Assembly (NCBI GenBank): GCA_016718505.1
Contig: JADKDE010000002.1
Span: forward strand, 248,001 to 312,000
From: Saprospiraceae bacterium
Lineage (GTDB): Bacteria > Bacteroidota > Bacteroidia > Chitinophagales > Saprospiraceae
DNA: 64,000 bases
Direction of reading: 5' to 3'
In this document: positions 52,866 to 64,000 of the stretch, one piece after another
How the letters are laid out: every line of letters begins with the position of its first letter
Numbering within the stretch: the first letter of the stretch is position 1
Translations under genes and position numbers: made by a program
The notes under the pieces: generated by a model
What the model was told of the DNA's origin: nothing
The model's database searches: none
The model's input: the letters and a program-made list of their open reading frames with translations, nothing else

Positions 52866-53417
52866 ATGTCATCAGAAAACAAAAAATGGTACTCGCTGAG
52901 AGTAATTAGCGGTAAAGAAAAAAAGATCAAGGAAAGAATTGATGCTGAGATTTTACGTTCTGGATGGTCTGATTTCATTACTCAAGTAGTAGTACCTTCT
53001 GAAAAGGTGTACAAAATTAGGAACGGCAAAAAAGTAATTCTTGAAAGAAATATTTTGCCAGGATACATTTTGATAGAAGCAGATGAGACCAAATTTGGCG
53101 GAGAAATCGTACAGACCATAGCAAATGTTTCTAATGTTATTCATTTTCTTGGAAAAAATAATCCAATCCCGATGAAAGCTGCAGAAGCGAATCGAATGTT
53201 GGGTAAAGTAGATGATGCAATGAATGTGGGTGAAGCATTGTTAGAGCCATTTTTGGCAGGTGAAACTGTAAAGATAATCGATGGGCCATTCAATGAATTT
53301 ATCGGCGACATCAAAGAAGTCAATGAAGAGAAAAAGAAGCTAAAGGTAATCGTCAAAATTTTTGGTAGAGGTACTGAGGTCGAATTGAACTTCATGCAAG
53401 TAGAAAAACAAAATTAG
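52866..53417 (+). CDS. nusG: Transcription termination/antitermination factor NusG
   Basis: 183 residues. The NGN domain (KWYSLRVISGKEKKIKERID ... LPGYILIEAD) contacts RNA polymerase, and the C-terminal KOW domain starts at GETVKIIDGPFNEFIGDIKEV and binds Rho or S10. Length is normal for Bacteroidota. It is part of the secE-nusG-rplKAJL-rpoBC group. Confidence 0.96.
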   Translation: MSSENKKWYSLRVISGKEKKIKERIDAEILRSGWSDFITQVVVPSEKVYKIRNGKKVILERNILPGYILIEADETKFGGEIVQTIANVSNVIHFLGKNNPIPMKAAEANRMLGKVDDAMNVGEALLEPFLAGETVKIIDGPFNEFIGDIKEVNEEKKKLKVIVKIFGRGTEVELNFMQVEKQN

Positions 53418-53493
53418 TTTTAAATATATCCTAAAAGTAGCTTCCATATTTTTATTGATATAAATATCCATTTAACAGGAAAATAAAGAAAAA

Positions 53494-53931
53494 ATGAGTA
53501 AAGACATTCAAACGTATATTAAACTCCAAGTTAAAGGTGGTGCTGCAAATCCAGCTCCCCCAATTGGACCAGCTTTAGGTTCGAAGGGAGTAAATATAAT
53601 GGAATTTTGTAAGCGGTTCAACGCAGAGACTCAAGACAAGCCTGGTAAGATATTGCCAGTTTTGATTACAGTTTATGTGGACAAGTCTTTTGATTTCATT
53701 ATCAAAACTCCTCCAGCCCCTGTACAGATCATGGAAGCTGCTAAAGCGAAAAAGGGAAGTCCTGAACCTAATAGAAACAAGATTGGTTCTATTTCTTGGG
53801 ATCAAGTTAAAGCTATTGCCGAGGACAAAATGCCTGACTTAAATTGTTTTACTGTCGAATCTGCTATGAGCATGGTTGCAGGTACTGCAAGAAGTATGGG
53901 TATTACAGTAAGTGGCGATAGACCATTTTAA
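53494..53931 (+). CDS. rplK: Large ribosomal subunit protein uL11
   Basis: 145 residues. Matches uL11 through IKLQVKGGAANPAPPIGPAL (N-terminal thiopeptide-binding domain with the flexible PP-IGPALG loop) and the C-terminal rRNA-binding part ending AGTARSMGITVSG. It forms the GTPase-associated centre with 23S rRNA. Confidence 0.97.
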   Translation: MSKDIQTYIKLQVKGGAANPAPPIGPALGSKGVNIMEFCKRFNAETQDKPGKILPVLITVYVDKSFDFIIKTPPAPVQIMEAAKAKKGSPEPNRNKIGSISWDQVKAIAEDKMPDLNCFTVESAMSMVAGTARSMGITVSGDRPF

Positions 53932-53989
53932 TATTTTTATCACAGGGAGCTTATCTTGCGATAAGCGTTGTACCTAAATTTTTATAATT

Positions 53990-54682
53990 ATGGCAAAAGT
54001 TAGTAAAAAAAGAGCAGCTGTAGCCTCCAAAGTTGATCCGAAAAAATTGTACACTTTGAGTGAAGCAATGAACTTGGTGAAGCAGGTTAATACAGCAAAA
54101 TTCGATGCCTCTGTGGACGTTCACGTCAGATTGGGGGTTGACCCAAGAAAACCAGACCAAGCGATAAGAGGTACAGTAACATTACCTCACGGTACAGGAA
54201 AGGTAAAAAGAGTATTGGTACTTTGCACTCCTGACAAGGAAGCTGAAGCAAAAGCAGCAGGGGCTGATTACGTAGGATTGGATGAATTCGTTCAAAAAAT
54301 CCAGGGCGGTTGGACTGATATTGATGTTGTGATTGCAACTCCAAATGTTATGGCTCACGTTGGAAAGATTGGTAGAATACTTGGACCAAGAGGTCTAATG
54401 CCCAATCCAAAAACTGGAACAGTAACTATGGATGTAGCTACCGCAGTGACTGATGTGAAAGGTGGTAAAATTGCCTTCAGAGTGGATAAATTCGGTATCG
54501 TTCATGCTTCTATCGGTAGAGTATCTTTTACTCCTGAGAAGCTTTCTGAAAATGCGAACGAATTATTATCGACCTTATTGAAAATGAAACCATCTTCATC
54601 GAAAGGTACTTATATGAAATCTGTTGGTGTGGCTTCTACGATGAGCCCAGGAATTCATGTTGATTCAAAAACAATTAAATAA
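53990..54682 (+). CDS. rplA: Large ribosomal subunit protein uL1
   Basis: 230 residues of the uL1 two-domain protein forming the mobile stalk at the E site. Landmarks are KFDASVDVHVRLGVDPRKPD near the start, GRILGPRGLMPNPKTGT in the middle and the SSKGTYMKSVGVASTMSPG end. uL1 commonly represses its own operon by binding the leader RNA; a leader site was not identified here. Confidence 0.97.
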   Translation: MAKVSKKRAAVASKVDPKKLYTLSEAMNLVKQVNTAKFDASVDVHVRLGVDPRKPDQAIRGTVTLPHGTGKVKRVLVLCTPDKEAEAKAAGADYVGLDEFVQKIQGGWTDIDVVIATPNVMAHVGKIGRILGPRGLMPNPKTGTVTMDVATAVTDVKGGKIAFRVDKFGIVHASIGRVSFTPEKLSENANELLSTLLKMKPSSSKGTYMKSVGVASTMSPGIHVDSKTIK

Positions 54683-54705
54683 GCAATTTCTAAAATTATA
54701 CAGAC

Positions 54706-55236
54706 ATGACTAAAAAAGACAAAACAGAAGAAATTGCATATTTGAGGGAAAAAATCACAAATAGTGCGTTTTTCTATATTACAGATGCATCTTCTTTATC
54801 GGTAGAACAAGTTAACAAATTGAGAAGACTTTGTTTTCAAAGAAATATTGACATTAAAGTTGTAAAAAATACTTTGGTCAAAAAAGCTTTGGAAGGAGAG
54901 CCGATCGAAAAGAATTATACTCCGTTATTTGATAAATTACACGGACCAACTGCATTGATGTTTACAGATGTTGCCAATGCCCCTGCAAAACTTTTAGAAG
55001 AATTCAGAGGGAAGCAATTGAAAAAACCTGAAATCAAAGCAGCTTATATTGATACAGCTATTTACTTCGGTGATGAGTCATTGTCAATATTGGCTAAGCT
55101 TAAATCTAAAGAGGAATTGGTGGGCGAAATCATCGGATTGTTGCAATCACCAGGGAAAAATGTTATTTCGGCGCTTACGTCAAGTGCTGGAAAACTAGCG
55201 GGAATAGTTAAGACTCTTCAAGAAAAAGGAGCTTAA
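54706..55236 (+). CDS. rplJ: Large ribosomal subunit protein uL10
   Basis: 176 residues. The N-terminal rRNA-binding part (FFYITDASSLSVEQVNKLRR, VVKNTLVKKALEG) and the C-terminal helix that binds uL7/uL12 dimers are recognisable. It forms the base of the stalk. The gap to uL1 is only 23 bases, and no separate L10 leader structure was seen. Confidence 0.95.
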   Translation: MTKKDKTEEIAYLREKITNSAFFYITDASSLSVEQVNKLRRLCFQRNIDIKVVKNTLVKKALEGEPIEKNYTPLFDKLHGPTALMFTDVANAPAKLLEEFRGKQLKKPEIKAAYIDTAIYFGDESLSILAKLKSKEELVGEIIGLLQSPGKNVISALTSSAGKLAGIVKTLQEKGA

Positions 55237-55316
55237 TTTTCCAAATTATGATGGCTTCCAAGTCTATCGCATATATTAGACAAAAATTTTATTCAAAAAT
55301 TAAAAAAGATTAAAAA

Positions 55317-55691
55317 ATGGCTGATTTAAAAGCTTTCGCAGAACAATTAGTAAACTTAACAATTAAGGAAGTTAATGAACTTGCTGCTATTCTAAAGGAT
55401 GATTATGGGATAGAGCCTGCAGCTGCTGCTGTAGCTGTTGCTGCCCCTGCTGCTGGTGGTGGAGATGCTCCAGCTGCTCAGTCTGCTTTCGATGTAATAT
55501 TGAAATCAGGTGGACAAGCAAAACTTAATGTAGTTAAGGAAGTGAAGAATTTATTGGGTTTAGGCTTGAAAGAAGCTAAAGACTTAGTAGATGCTGCTCC
55601 TGCTCCTGTTAAAAACGGAGTATCTAAGGAAGAAGCTGAGCAATTGAAAGCTGCCCTAGAGGCTGCTGGTGCTGAGGTTGAAATAAAGTAA
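55317..55691 (+). CDS. rplL: Large ribosomal subunit protein bL12
   Basis: 124 residues: the N-terminal dimerisation helices, an Ala/Gly/Pro-rich hinge (about residues 35-52) and the C-terminal domain with FDVILKSGGQAKLNVVKEVK and GLGLKEAKDLVDAAPAPVK that recruits translation factors. Codon bias is strong. Confidence 0.97.
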   Translation: MADLKAFAEQLVNLTIKEVNELAAILKDDYGIEPAAAAVAVAAPAAGGGDAPAAQSAFDVILKSGGQAKLNVVKEVKNLLGLGLKEAKDLVDAAPAPVKNGVSKEEAEQLKAALEAAGAEVEIK

Positions 55692-55808
55692 TTGGTTCGC
55701 CAATTAGTTGCTTTTCCAAAAATTTGGAAGAGTTTTTTCACTTCTAACCCCAATTGTTCAACTTATCTATGAGTACATACCTTAGATTATATTTATAAAA
55801 ATTATATC

Positions 55809-55850
55809 GGCTTGGGAGATGTTCATCCATCTCCTAGGCCTTATGTTTTT
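55809..55850 (+). terminator. Hairpin between rplL and rpoB (attenuator-like)
   Basis: GGCTTGGGAGATG (55809-55821) and CATCTCCTAGGCC (55828-55840) pair over 13 bases with two G-T, followed by a broken T run. An attenuating hairpin that lowers rpoB relative to rplL is known at this place in other bacteria; here it is inferred from structure and position. Confidence 0.65.
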
Positions 55851-55917
55851 TGCATTGTATTCAAAATAACAAAGACCTAAATTCATTAATTTGAAAAACC
55901 ATATTTGGTAAAAATCT

Positions 55918-58900
55918 ATGAAGAATTCAGCAGCAATTTATACAAAAGCAGAGGCGCAAAGAATTAATTTTGGAAAAATCCGTTTGCCAGAGGAAACAGT
56001 TAACCTTTTGGATATTCAGATTAAGTCTTTCCAAGAATTCTTTCAACTTGAAACTACTCCTGAAAATAGAATCAATGAAGGGCTTTTCTCCGTTTTCAAA
56101 GAGAATTTCCCAATTTCGGATTCAAGAAATATTTTCGTCTTAGAGTTCATCGATTATTATGTAGATCCTCCTAGATACACCATCGAAGAGTGTATGTATA
56201 GGGGTCTAACATATAGCGTGCCTCTTAAAGCCAAATTAAAGTTGTCTTGTAACGATGAGGAGCATATTGATTTCCAAACCATAATCCAAGACGTATTTTT
56301 AGGCAATATACCTTATATGACGCCTAAGGGGACTTTTATCATCAACGGTGCTGAGAGAGTTATCGTTTCTCAATTGCATAGGTCTCCAGGTGTATTTTTC
56401 TCTCAAACATATCACCCCAACGGAAGTAAGATATATTCTGCCAGAGTGATTCCTTTCAAAGGCGCTTGGATGGAGTTCGCTACTGATATAAATACGGTGA
56501 TGTATGCCTATATCGACAGAAAGAAAAAGTTCCCTGTTACGACCTTGCTTAGAGCCATTGGTTTTGACTCGGATAAAGATATTTTAAATATTTTCGGCTT
56601 GGCCGAAGAAATTAAATCCACTAGGGAAAATCTTGAGGCTGCAGTAGGTAGAAAATTGGCTGCCCGTGTATTGAAAAAGTGGACAGAAGATTTTGTGGAT
56701 GAAGACACTGGTGAAGTTGTTACCATAGAGCGTAATGAAATAATTCTGGAGCGTGATTCTATCATCGATGAAGAAAACATTGTATTGATTTTAGAGTCTG
56801 GTTCTAGCACCATTATTGTTCAAAAGGAGGAAGTTTCTGATGACTATTCTATCATTTACAATACTTTACAAAAAGATCCATCTTCTAGTGAATTAGAAGC
56901 TGTAGAATATATATACCGACAACTGAGAGGTACTGATCCACCAGATGAAGAGACAGCTCGTGGTATCATTGAAAAATTATTTTTCTCCGACAAAAGATAT
57001 AATCTTGGTGATGTTGGCAGATATAAAGTCAACAAAAAACTAGGTCTAACCACACCAAATACTGTCCAAATTTTAACAAAGGAAGACATTATCGAAATAG
57101 TTAGTTATTTGGTAAAATTGATGAATCAAAATGCTGAAATCGATGATATTGACCATTTATCCAATAGAAGGGTGAGGTCAGTAGGAGAGCAGCTTTTTGC
57201 ACAGTTCGGTGTAGGTTTGGCTAGGATGGCTAGGACGATTCGTGAGCGGATGAACGTCAGAGACAATGAAGTTTTTACGCCTGTTGACTTGATCAATGCT
57301 AGAACTTTGTCATCTGTTATCAACTCATTTTTCGGAACATCTCAACTTTCTCAGTTCTTAGACCAGACCAATCCACTTTCTGAAATCACGCACAAAGACG
57401 TATTTCTGCACTTACTAGGGGTTTATCCAGAGAAAGAGCGGGCTTCGAGGTCAGGGACGTTCACTACTCACATTACGGCCGCCTTTGTACGATTGAAACG
57501 CCAGAAGGACCAAATATTGGATTGATTTCAACGCTGTGTGTTCACGCGAAGATTAACAGCATGGGATTCCTTGAAACTCCTTATCGTAAGGTGAAAAAGG
57601 GCATTGTTGATCTCAATAACGCACCCACTTATTTATCTGCGGAGAATGAAGATACCATGAAAATTGCACAAGCAAATTCAGTTGTCAACGACAAGGGTAT
57701 TTTCGCTTCTGATAAGATTAAGGCTAGAGAAAGTGGTGAATTTCCAGTTCTTGGGCCTGAAGAATTGGATTATATGGATGTTGCTCCAAATCAAATCGTA
57801 GGGGTTTCAGCTTCTCTAATTCCTTTCTTGGAAAATGATGATGCTAACCGTGCTTTGATGGGTTCTAACATGCAACGTCAAGCCGTACCCCTTGTAAAAC
57901 CAGCATCACCTATCGTAGGAACTGGTCTTGAAGGCAAAGTCGCTCGTGACTCTAATATGCTTTTGAATGCAGAAGGGGAGGGCTCTGTTGAGTACGTTGA
58001 TGCCAATCAAATAGTTATTAAATATGACGTTTCTGACGACGATACTCTCGTAAGTTTTGAAAACGCTACCAAGAAATACAACTTGACGAAATTCATCAGA
58101 ACGAATCAAGGAACTTGTATCAACCAAAGACCTATCGTCAAAAAAGGAGATAGAGTACATAAAGGTATGATACTTACCGATGGTTATGCTACAGAAAAAG
58201 GCGAATTGGCTTTGGGTCAAAACCTGAAAGTTGCATTCATGCCTTGGAAAGGTTATAACTTTGAGGATGCGATCGTTATTTCTGAGCGCGTAGTTAAGGA
58301 CGATATTTTCACTTCTCTACACGTAGAACATTTCGAATTGGATGTGAGAGATACCAAATTGGGCGAAGAAGAATTGACCAATGATATCCCTAACGTGTCA
58401 GAGGAAACAACCAAAGACTTGGATGAAAATGGTATCATTAGAGTCGGTGCTTGGGTAAAAGAAGGAGACATCTTAATTGGTAAAATTACTCCAAAAGGAG
58501 AAACTGATCCAACTCCTGAAGAGAAATTGTTGAAAGCTATCTTTGGAGACAAAGCTGGAGATGTTAAGGATGCTTCATTGAAAGCGCCACCATCGACTGC
58601 TGGTATTGTGATCGACAAGCAAATTTTTGCTAGAGCCAAAAAAGATAAATCACAGAAAGAAGCTGAAAAGGAAATCTTAAATAAATTGGAAGAGGACCAT
58701 AAGGTCATCATCAATGAATTGAGAACAGTTTTGGTAGATAAATTATTGGTATTGTTGAGAGATAAATCCTCTAATAATGTCAAGGGAATTTTGGGCGAGG
58801 AAATTTTGCCACGCAGCACTAAATTTACCAAGAATACATTCAAAGATTTTGACTTCAGCAACGTTGATTATTCCAACTGGACAGATGATGCTAAAGTTAA

Positions 58901-59753
58901 TGGCTTGGTAGCCAAGCTATTACACAATTATTCCATAAAACACAGTGAAGAAGTAGGTCGTTATAAAAGAGAGAAATTTAATATTTCTATCGGGGACGAA
59001 CTTCCAACAGGTGTTTTGAAATTGGCTAAGGTTTATCTTGCTCAGAAGAGAAAACTAAAAGTTGGGGATAAATTAGCTGGTCGTCACGGAAATAAGGGTA
59101 TCGTGTCTAGAATCGTTAGGATGGAAGACATGCCTTTCTTAGATGATGGAACGCCAGTTGATATTGTACTTAACCCACTTGGTGTACCTTCGAGGATGAA
59201 CTTAGGTCAGATTTTCGAAACCGTATTAGGATGGGCTGGATTGAAATTGGGTCTAAAATTTGCGACCCCAATCTTTGATGGAGCTAGCCTCGACGAGATA
59301 GAAGAATACATCGAAAAAGCAGGATTACCTGCATATGGCCAGACTTACCTGAATGACGGAGAGACTGGCGACCGATTCCACCAACAAGCAACTGTCGGTG
59401 TTATATACATGCTTAAATTATCACACATGGTTGATGATAAGATGCACGCACGTTCTATCGGACCTTATTCATTGATCACGCAACAGCCATTGGGTGGTAA
59501 AGCTCAATTCGGGGGTCAAAGATTTGGAGAGATGGAGGTTTGGGCTCTTGAAGCTTATGGTGCTTCTTATATCTTACAAGAATTGCTCACTATTAAGTCG
59601 GATGATATCATCGGTAGAGCAAAAGCTTATGAAGCCATCGTTAAAGGTGATAACGTTCCAGAACCTAATATTCCTGAATCTTTCAACGTATTGGTTCAAG
59701 AATTGAGAGGTCTTGCTTTGGATGTTAAATTTGAAAAATTACCTTCGGTTTAA
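55918..59753 (+). CDS. rpoB: DNA-directed RNA polymerase subunit beta, one frameshift
   Basis: About 1278 residues when a base lost at about 57396 is restored. The first frame ends in the rifampicin region (GTSQLSQFLDQTNPLSEITHK, about residues 472-493); the -1 frame continues RISALTRGLSRERAGFEVRD, then HYGRLCTIETPEGPNIGLIS, and on to the stop at 59753. Later landmarks are FMPWKGYNFEDAIVIS, KLAGRHGNKG and GGKAQFGGQRFGEMEVWALE. It forms one side of the cleft and the active site with beta'. The break lies in an essential gene, so it is almost surely an error. Fork loop 2 reads ALTRGL where ALGPGGL is usual. Confidence 0.95.
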
Positions 59754-59782
59754 TTTTTTTTTACTTTTTGAAATTTGGAAAA

Positions 59783-62700
59783 ATGTCAAATAATAGAATT
59801 TTAAAGACAAATCAAAATTTTGATACCATATCAATCAGCTTGTGCTCCCCTGATGAGATACTTGAGAGATCTTATGGTGAAATTTTGAAGCCTGAAACCA
59901 TCAATTACCGGTCTTATAAGCCCGAAAGAGATGGTCTTTTCTGCGAGAAAATATTTGGACCTATCAAGGACTATGAATGTTATTGTGGAAAATATAAGCG
60001 TATCCGTTATAAAAATATCGTTTGCGACCGTTGTGGTGTAGAAGTTACAGAGAAAAAAGTGCGTCGTGAAAGAATGGGTCATATAAAATTGGTCGTTCCA
60101 GTTGTTCATATTTGGTTTTTTAAATCATTGCCAAATAAAATTGGATATTTACTTGGAGTTTCTTCCAAAAAATTGGAGACCATCGTGTATTATGAAAGAT
60201 ACGTGGTAATCAATCCCGGGGTTAAAGTGAATGAAGGCTCAAAGTACCTCGACCTTTTGACCGAAGAAGAATATTTCGACATCATCGATACATTGCCTAA
60301 GGACAATCAGTTGTTGGAAGATAGTCATCCTGACAAGTTCGTGGCAAAAATGGGTGCGGAAGCGATACGAGATTTATTGATTAAATTAAATCTTGATCAA
60401 TTGTCCTACGCCCTTCGCCATCAAGCAGCTACCGAAACTTCTCAACAAAGAAAATCTGAAGCCCTTAAGCGATTGAGAATCGTTGAAGCATTCAGAGAAG
60501 GACAAACTCATACTGAAAACAAGCCAGAGTGGTGTATCATTCAGTATCTTCCAGTTATCCCACCTGAATTGAGACCGTTGGTTCCACTTGATGGGGGAAG
60601 GTTCGCTTCTTCGGATTTGAACGACTTGTACAGAAGGGTTATCATCAGAAATAATAGATTAAAAAGATTGCTTGAGATAAAAGCTCCTGAGGTTATTTTG
60701 CGTAATGAAAAGAGAATGCTTCAAGAAGCCATTGATTCATTATTCGACAATTCTCGTAAATCCAATGCCGTAAAGGCAGAGGGTGGAAGGGCTTTGAAAT
60801 CTTTGAGCGATATCTTAAAAGGAAAACAAGGTCGTTTTAGACAGAATCTACTTGGAAAAAGGGTGGATTACTCTGGTCGTTCGGTTATCGTGGTTGGTCC
60901 AACGCTTAAATTGCAAGAGTGCGGTATCCCTAAGGGTATGGCAGCTGAATTATTTAAGCCATTCGCCATCAGAAAATTGATCGAAAGAGGTATCGTTAAA
61001 ACGGTAAAAAGTGCTAAAAAGCTTGTAGATAAAAAGGATCCAGTAATTTGGGAGATTCTTGAGAACATCCTCAAAGGCCATCCCGTTTTGCTCAATCGTG
61101 CTCCAACACTCCATAGACTTTCCATCCAAGCATTCCAACCAAGATTGATCGAAGGAAAGGCTATTCAGTTGCATCCATTGGTGTGCGGTGCCTTCAACGC
61201 GGATTTTGACGGTGACCAAATGGCGGTACACGTACCATTGAGTCAATCGGCTATCCTAGAAGCTCAAATTTTGATGTTGGCTGCTCACAATATGTTGAAT
61301 CCACAAGATGGTTCGCCAGTGACCTTGCCTTCTCAAGACATGGTACTAGGATTGTACTATTTGACCAAAGAGAAAAAATCCACCGCCACCGTTAAGGTAA
61401 GAGGCGAGGGGATGAAATTTTATAGCCCTGAAGAAGTTATCATTGCTTTCAACGAAGGTAAAATCGAACTTCATGCAGGCATCAAAGTAAAATCAAGAAT
61501 TGAAGTAGGTGGTGAAATGAAAATTGGTTTGATAGAAACAACTGTAGGTCGTGTTCTATTCAATCAAGCAGTACCTGAAATGGTGCCATACATCAACGAA
61601 CTGATGACCAAGCGTGCCTTGAAGATTGTCATCCAAGACATCATCAATCGAACAGACTTCGCAGTGACCGCAACCTTTTTGGACAAAATCAAAGAACTTG
61701 GTTTCTTTTGGTCATTCAAAGGTGGACTTTCATTCAATCTAGGAGACTTGATTACTCCGACATTGAAGGCGGATACACTGAGAGATGCTCAAATAGAAGT
61801 AGATGAGGTTTGGGACAACTACAACATGGGTCTTATCACCAACAACGAGCGTTATAACCAGATCATCGATAAGTGGACATATGCCGATAATACCATCACC
61901 GAAAATTTAATGAAGGAGTTGGCTGAACATAAACTTGGTTTTAACTCGGTTTATATGATGCTTCACTCGGGTGCAAGGGGTTCTAAGCAACAGATCAAGC
62001 AGCTTTGCGGTCTGAGAGGACTTATGGCTAAACCAAGAAAGTCAGGCGATACTGGAGCTGCCATCATCGAGAATCCAATCTTATCCAATTTCTTGGACGG
62101 ATTGTCGGTTTTGGAGTACTTTATCTCGACCCACGGTGCTAGAAAAGGTCTCGCGGATACAGCCTTGAAAACGGCTGATGCGGGTTATTTGACGCGTCGT
62201 CTTGTCGATGTAGCCCACGACGTAGTGATCAACGAAGAGGATTGCAATACGTTGAGAGGTATAGAGATGGCTGCGCTAAAGGACAACGAAAAAGTCATCG
62301 ACTCACTTTCTAATAGAATTCAAGGAAGATACACGTTACACGATGTTTATCACCCAGTTGATGATTCATTGATATTGGCTGCTGGTGAATATATCACTCG
62401 CGATATGGCCAACCACATGGAAGATATCGGTATCGAAATCGTTGCGATTCGTTCCGTATTGACTTGTGAAACCAAAAGAGGGGTTTGTACAAAATGCTAC
62501 GGTAAAAATTTGGCTTCTGGCCGAATCGCAGAGAAAGGTGATGCCGTAGGTATTATCGCTGCCCAATCCATCGGGGAACCAGGTACACAGCTTACACTTC
62601 GTACATTCCACGTTGGGGGTATCGCTTCCATCACCAAGTCAGAATCGGAATTGATCTCTAAATTCGATGGTAAATTAGAGTTCGATGACATTCGTACCGT

Positions 62701-64000
62701 AAAGTCGGCAGATGAAGTAGGTGAGCAGGAAGTTGTATTATCTAGAACGGGTGAAATCAGAATAGTTGACCCTAAAACGGGTAAAATTTTCACAACCATG
62801 TTCATCCCTTATGGAGCGAATATTCAAGTAAAAGACAACCAAAAAATATCTCGTGGAGACGTAGTCTGCGAGTGGGATCCTTTCAACAACGTTATCATTT
62901 CTGAATTCGCGGGTATCGCACAGTTCGATTCCATCGAAGAAGGGGTAACTTATCGTATAGAAAGAGATGACCAAACTGGTTTCGCTGAAAAAGTTATCAT
63001 CGAATCTAAGAACAAAAAGAAAATCCCAACCATCAAAATTCTCAACGCAGAAGGTGATGAATTGAGATCTTACAACTTGCCAGTGGGTGCTTACTTGGCG
63101 ATCGAGGACGGTTCTACTATCGTAGCCGGTACCAAGATCTCCAAAATCCCAAGAAACTTGGGTAAGATTACGGATATCACGGGTGGTTTGCCTAGGGTTA
63201 CCGAGCTTTTCGAGGCTAGAAATCCTTCCAACCCCGCTGTTGTAGCTGAAATCGACGGTATTGTATCTTTTGGTGCAATCAGAGAGGTAACCGTGGGGTC
63301 GCTGTCACAGGTAAAGATGGACAAAAACGCAAGTATTATTTGATCGGTTTGTCCAAGCATATCTTGGTACAAGAAGGTGACTTTATCCGCGCGGGTACGC
63401 CACTTTCTGATGGTTCTATCGCGCCAATCGATATCCTAGACATCAAAGGTCCATTCGCTGTACAACAGTATTTGGTGAACGGTGTTCAAGAGGTTTATCG
63501 TGCACAGGGTATTTCCATCAACGACAAGCACCTTGAGGTGATCGTACGCCAGATGATGCGTAGGGTATTGATTGAAGATCCAGGAGATACTACTTTCTTA
63601 GAGGGCGAATCAGTAGAAAAATACGAATTTTTAGAAATCAACGATTGGATTTATGACAAAAAATTTGTCGTGGAGTCAGGTGATTCGACCAAATATAGCC
63701 CAGGTCAGTTGGCAAGTATCAGACAATTGCGAGAGGAAAATTCTTTCTTAAAGCGTAATGACAAGAAAATCGTTCAGTTCAGAGATGCTGTCCCAGCTAC
63801 CTCCAAGCCAATCCTTCAAGGGATTACAAGGGCGTCTTTGGGTACAGTGAGTTGGATTTCCGCGGCTTCATTCCAAGAGACTACAAAAGTATTGAGCCAT
63901 GCGGCCATTAGTGCCAAAACGGACGTACTCAATGGTCTTAAGGAGAACGTTATCGTCGGAAAGAGAATTCCAGCGGGTACTGGACTTAAAGAATACAATG
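59783..64000 (+). CDS. rpoC: DNA-directed RNA polymerase subunit beta', one frameshift, 3' end missing
   Basis: Begins at ATG 59783 (MSNNRILKTNQNFD), 29 bases after rpoB. The N-terminal zinc ribbon (CYCGKYKRIRYKNIVCDRCG), the active-site NADFDGD at residues 472-478, the trigger-loop region (GLRGLMAKPRKSGD) and the second zinc site (CETKRGVCTKC) are in place. The frame breaks near 63281 after VSFGAI; the -1 frame continues RGNRGVAVTGKDGQKRK to the end of the window. One A lost from IKRG-type codons explains it. About 1406 residues are present and only the last 25-50 are missing. It forms the catalytic cleft with beta. Confidence 0.95.

Noticed and set aside
57380..57530. Split rpoB encoded by two separate genes
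   Set aside because: The missing piece is a single base, and the conserved residues continue directly in the next frame; no start signal or gap marks a second gene.

Overview
The window is a chromosomal segment of a Bacteroidota bacterium. The evidence is type IX secretion (T9SS) C-terminal sorting domains, a SusC/SusD pair, promoter cores of the TAnnTTTG type in front of many genes, almost no Shine-Dalgarno sequences, AT-rich DNA, and the gene order rpsU-xerC-hpf-tRNAs-tuf-trnW-secE-nusG-rplKAJL-rpoBC. A Saprospiria-like member is my guess, but nothing in the sequence proves the rank. No rRNA operon, CRISPR array or prophage is visible.

Layout. 1-3.5 kb: end of a pirin gene, a gap with an operator-like site, and two secreted T9SS proteins (a metzincin protease and a partner), both with a frameshift. 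3.5-8.7 kb: tRNA-Gly, tRNA-Leu, valS, an alkyltransferase and a membrane glycosyltransferase. 8.8-11.7 kb (minus): a TonB-dependent receptor and a small His/Cys-rich protein. 11.9-14.7 kb: an MBOAT plus SGNH O-acylation pair bracketed by two nearly identical 142-bp direct repeats. 14.7-23.8 kb: housekeeping and envelope genes (AI-2E exporter, biotin carrier, polyprenyl synthase, an amphipathic repeat protein, a thioredoxin-fold lipoprotein, a PKD-cyclophilin lipoprotein, polyphosphate glucokinase, Pcm, phosphohexomutase). 23.8-29.6 kb: an accessory stretch with a Bro-N/Fic protein, a GxxExxY protein between inverted repeats, scars of hsdR and an IS3 element, a possible small RNA and an IS110 element. 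29.6-40.6 kb: murB, a NrtR-like Nudix protein, threonine aldolase, an Omp85 protein, NAD kinase, a large BNR/sortilin-like secreted protein, a drug/metabolite exporter and an O-methyltransferase. 41.1-43.2 kb: an EF-G paralogue. 43.4-49.1 kb: SusC, SusD and a third lipoprotein. 49.1-64 kb: the core translation/transcription block ending inside rpoC.

Two features run through the whole window. First, about eleven single-base (or net +1) frameshifts interrupt reading frames that are otherwise well preserved, including rpoB and rpoC; most look like one base lost from a short homopolymer. I read these as sequence errors, so the affected genes are given here as whole genes with the break noted. Second, intergenic gaps carry imperfectly palindromic, multi-hairpin repeats that share closing ends (GGGCGT...ACGC, or GGGCACA...TGTGC). 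Their hairpin arms keep pairing although their sequence differs, so they are probably structured elements rather than gene remnants.
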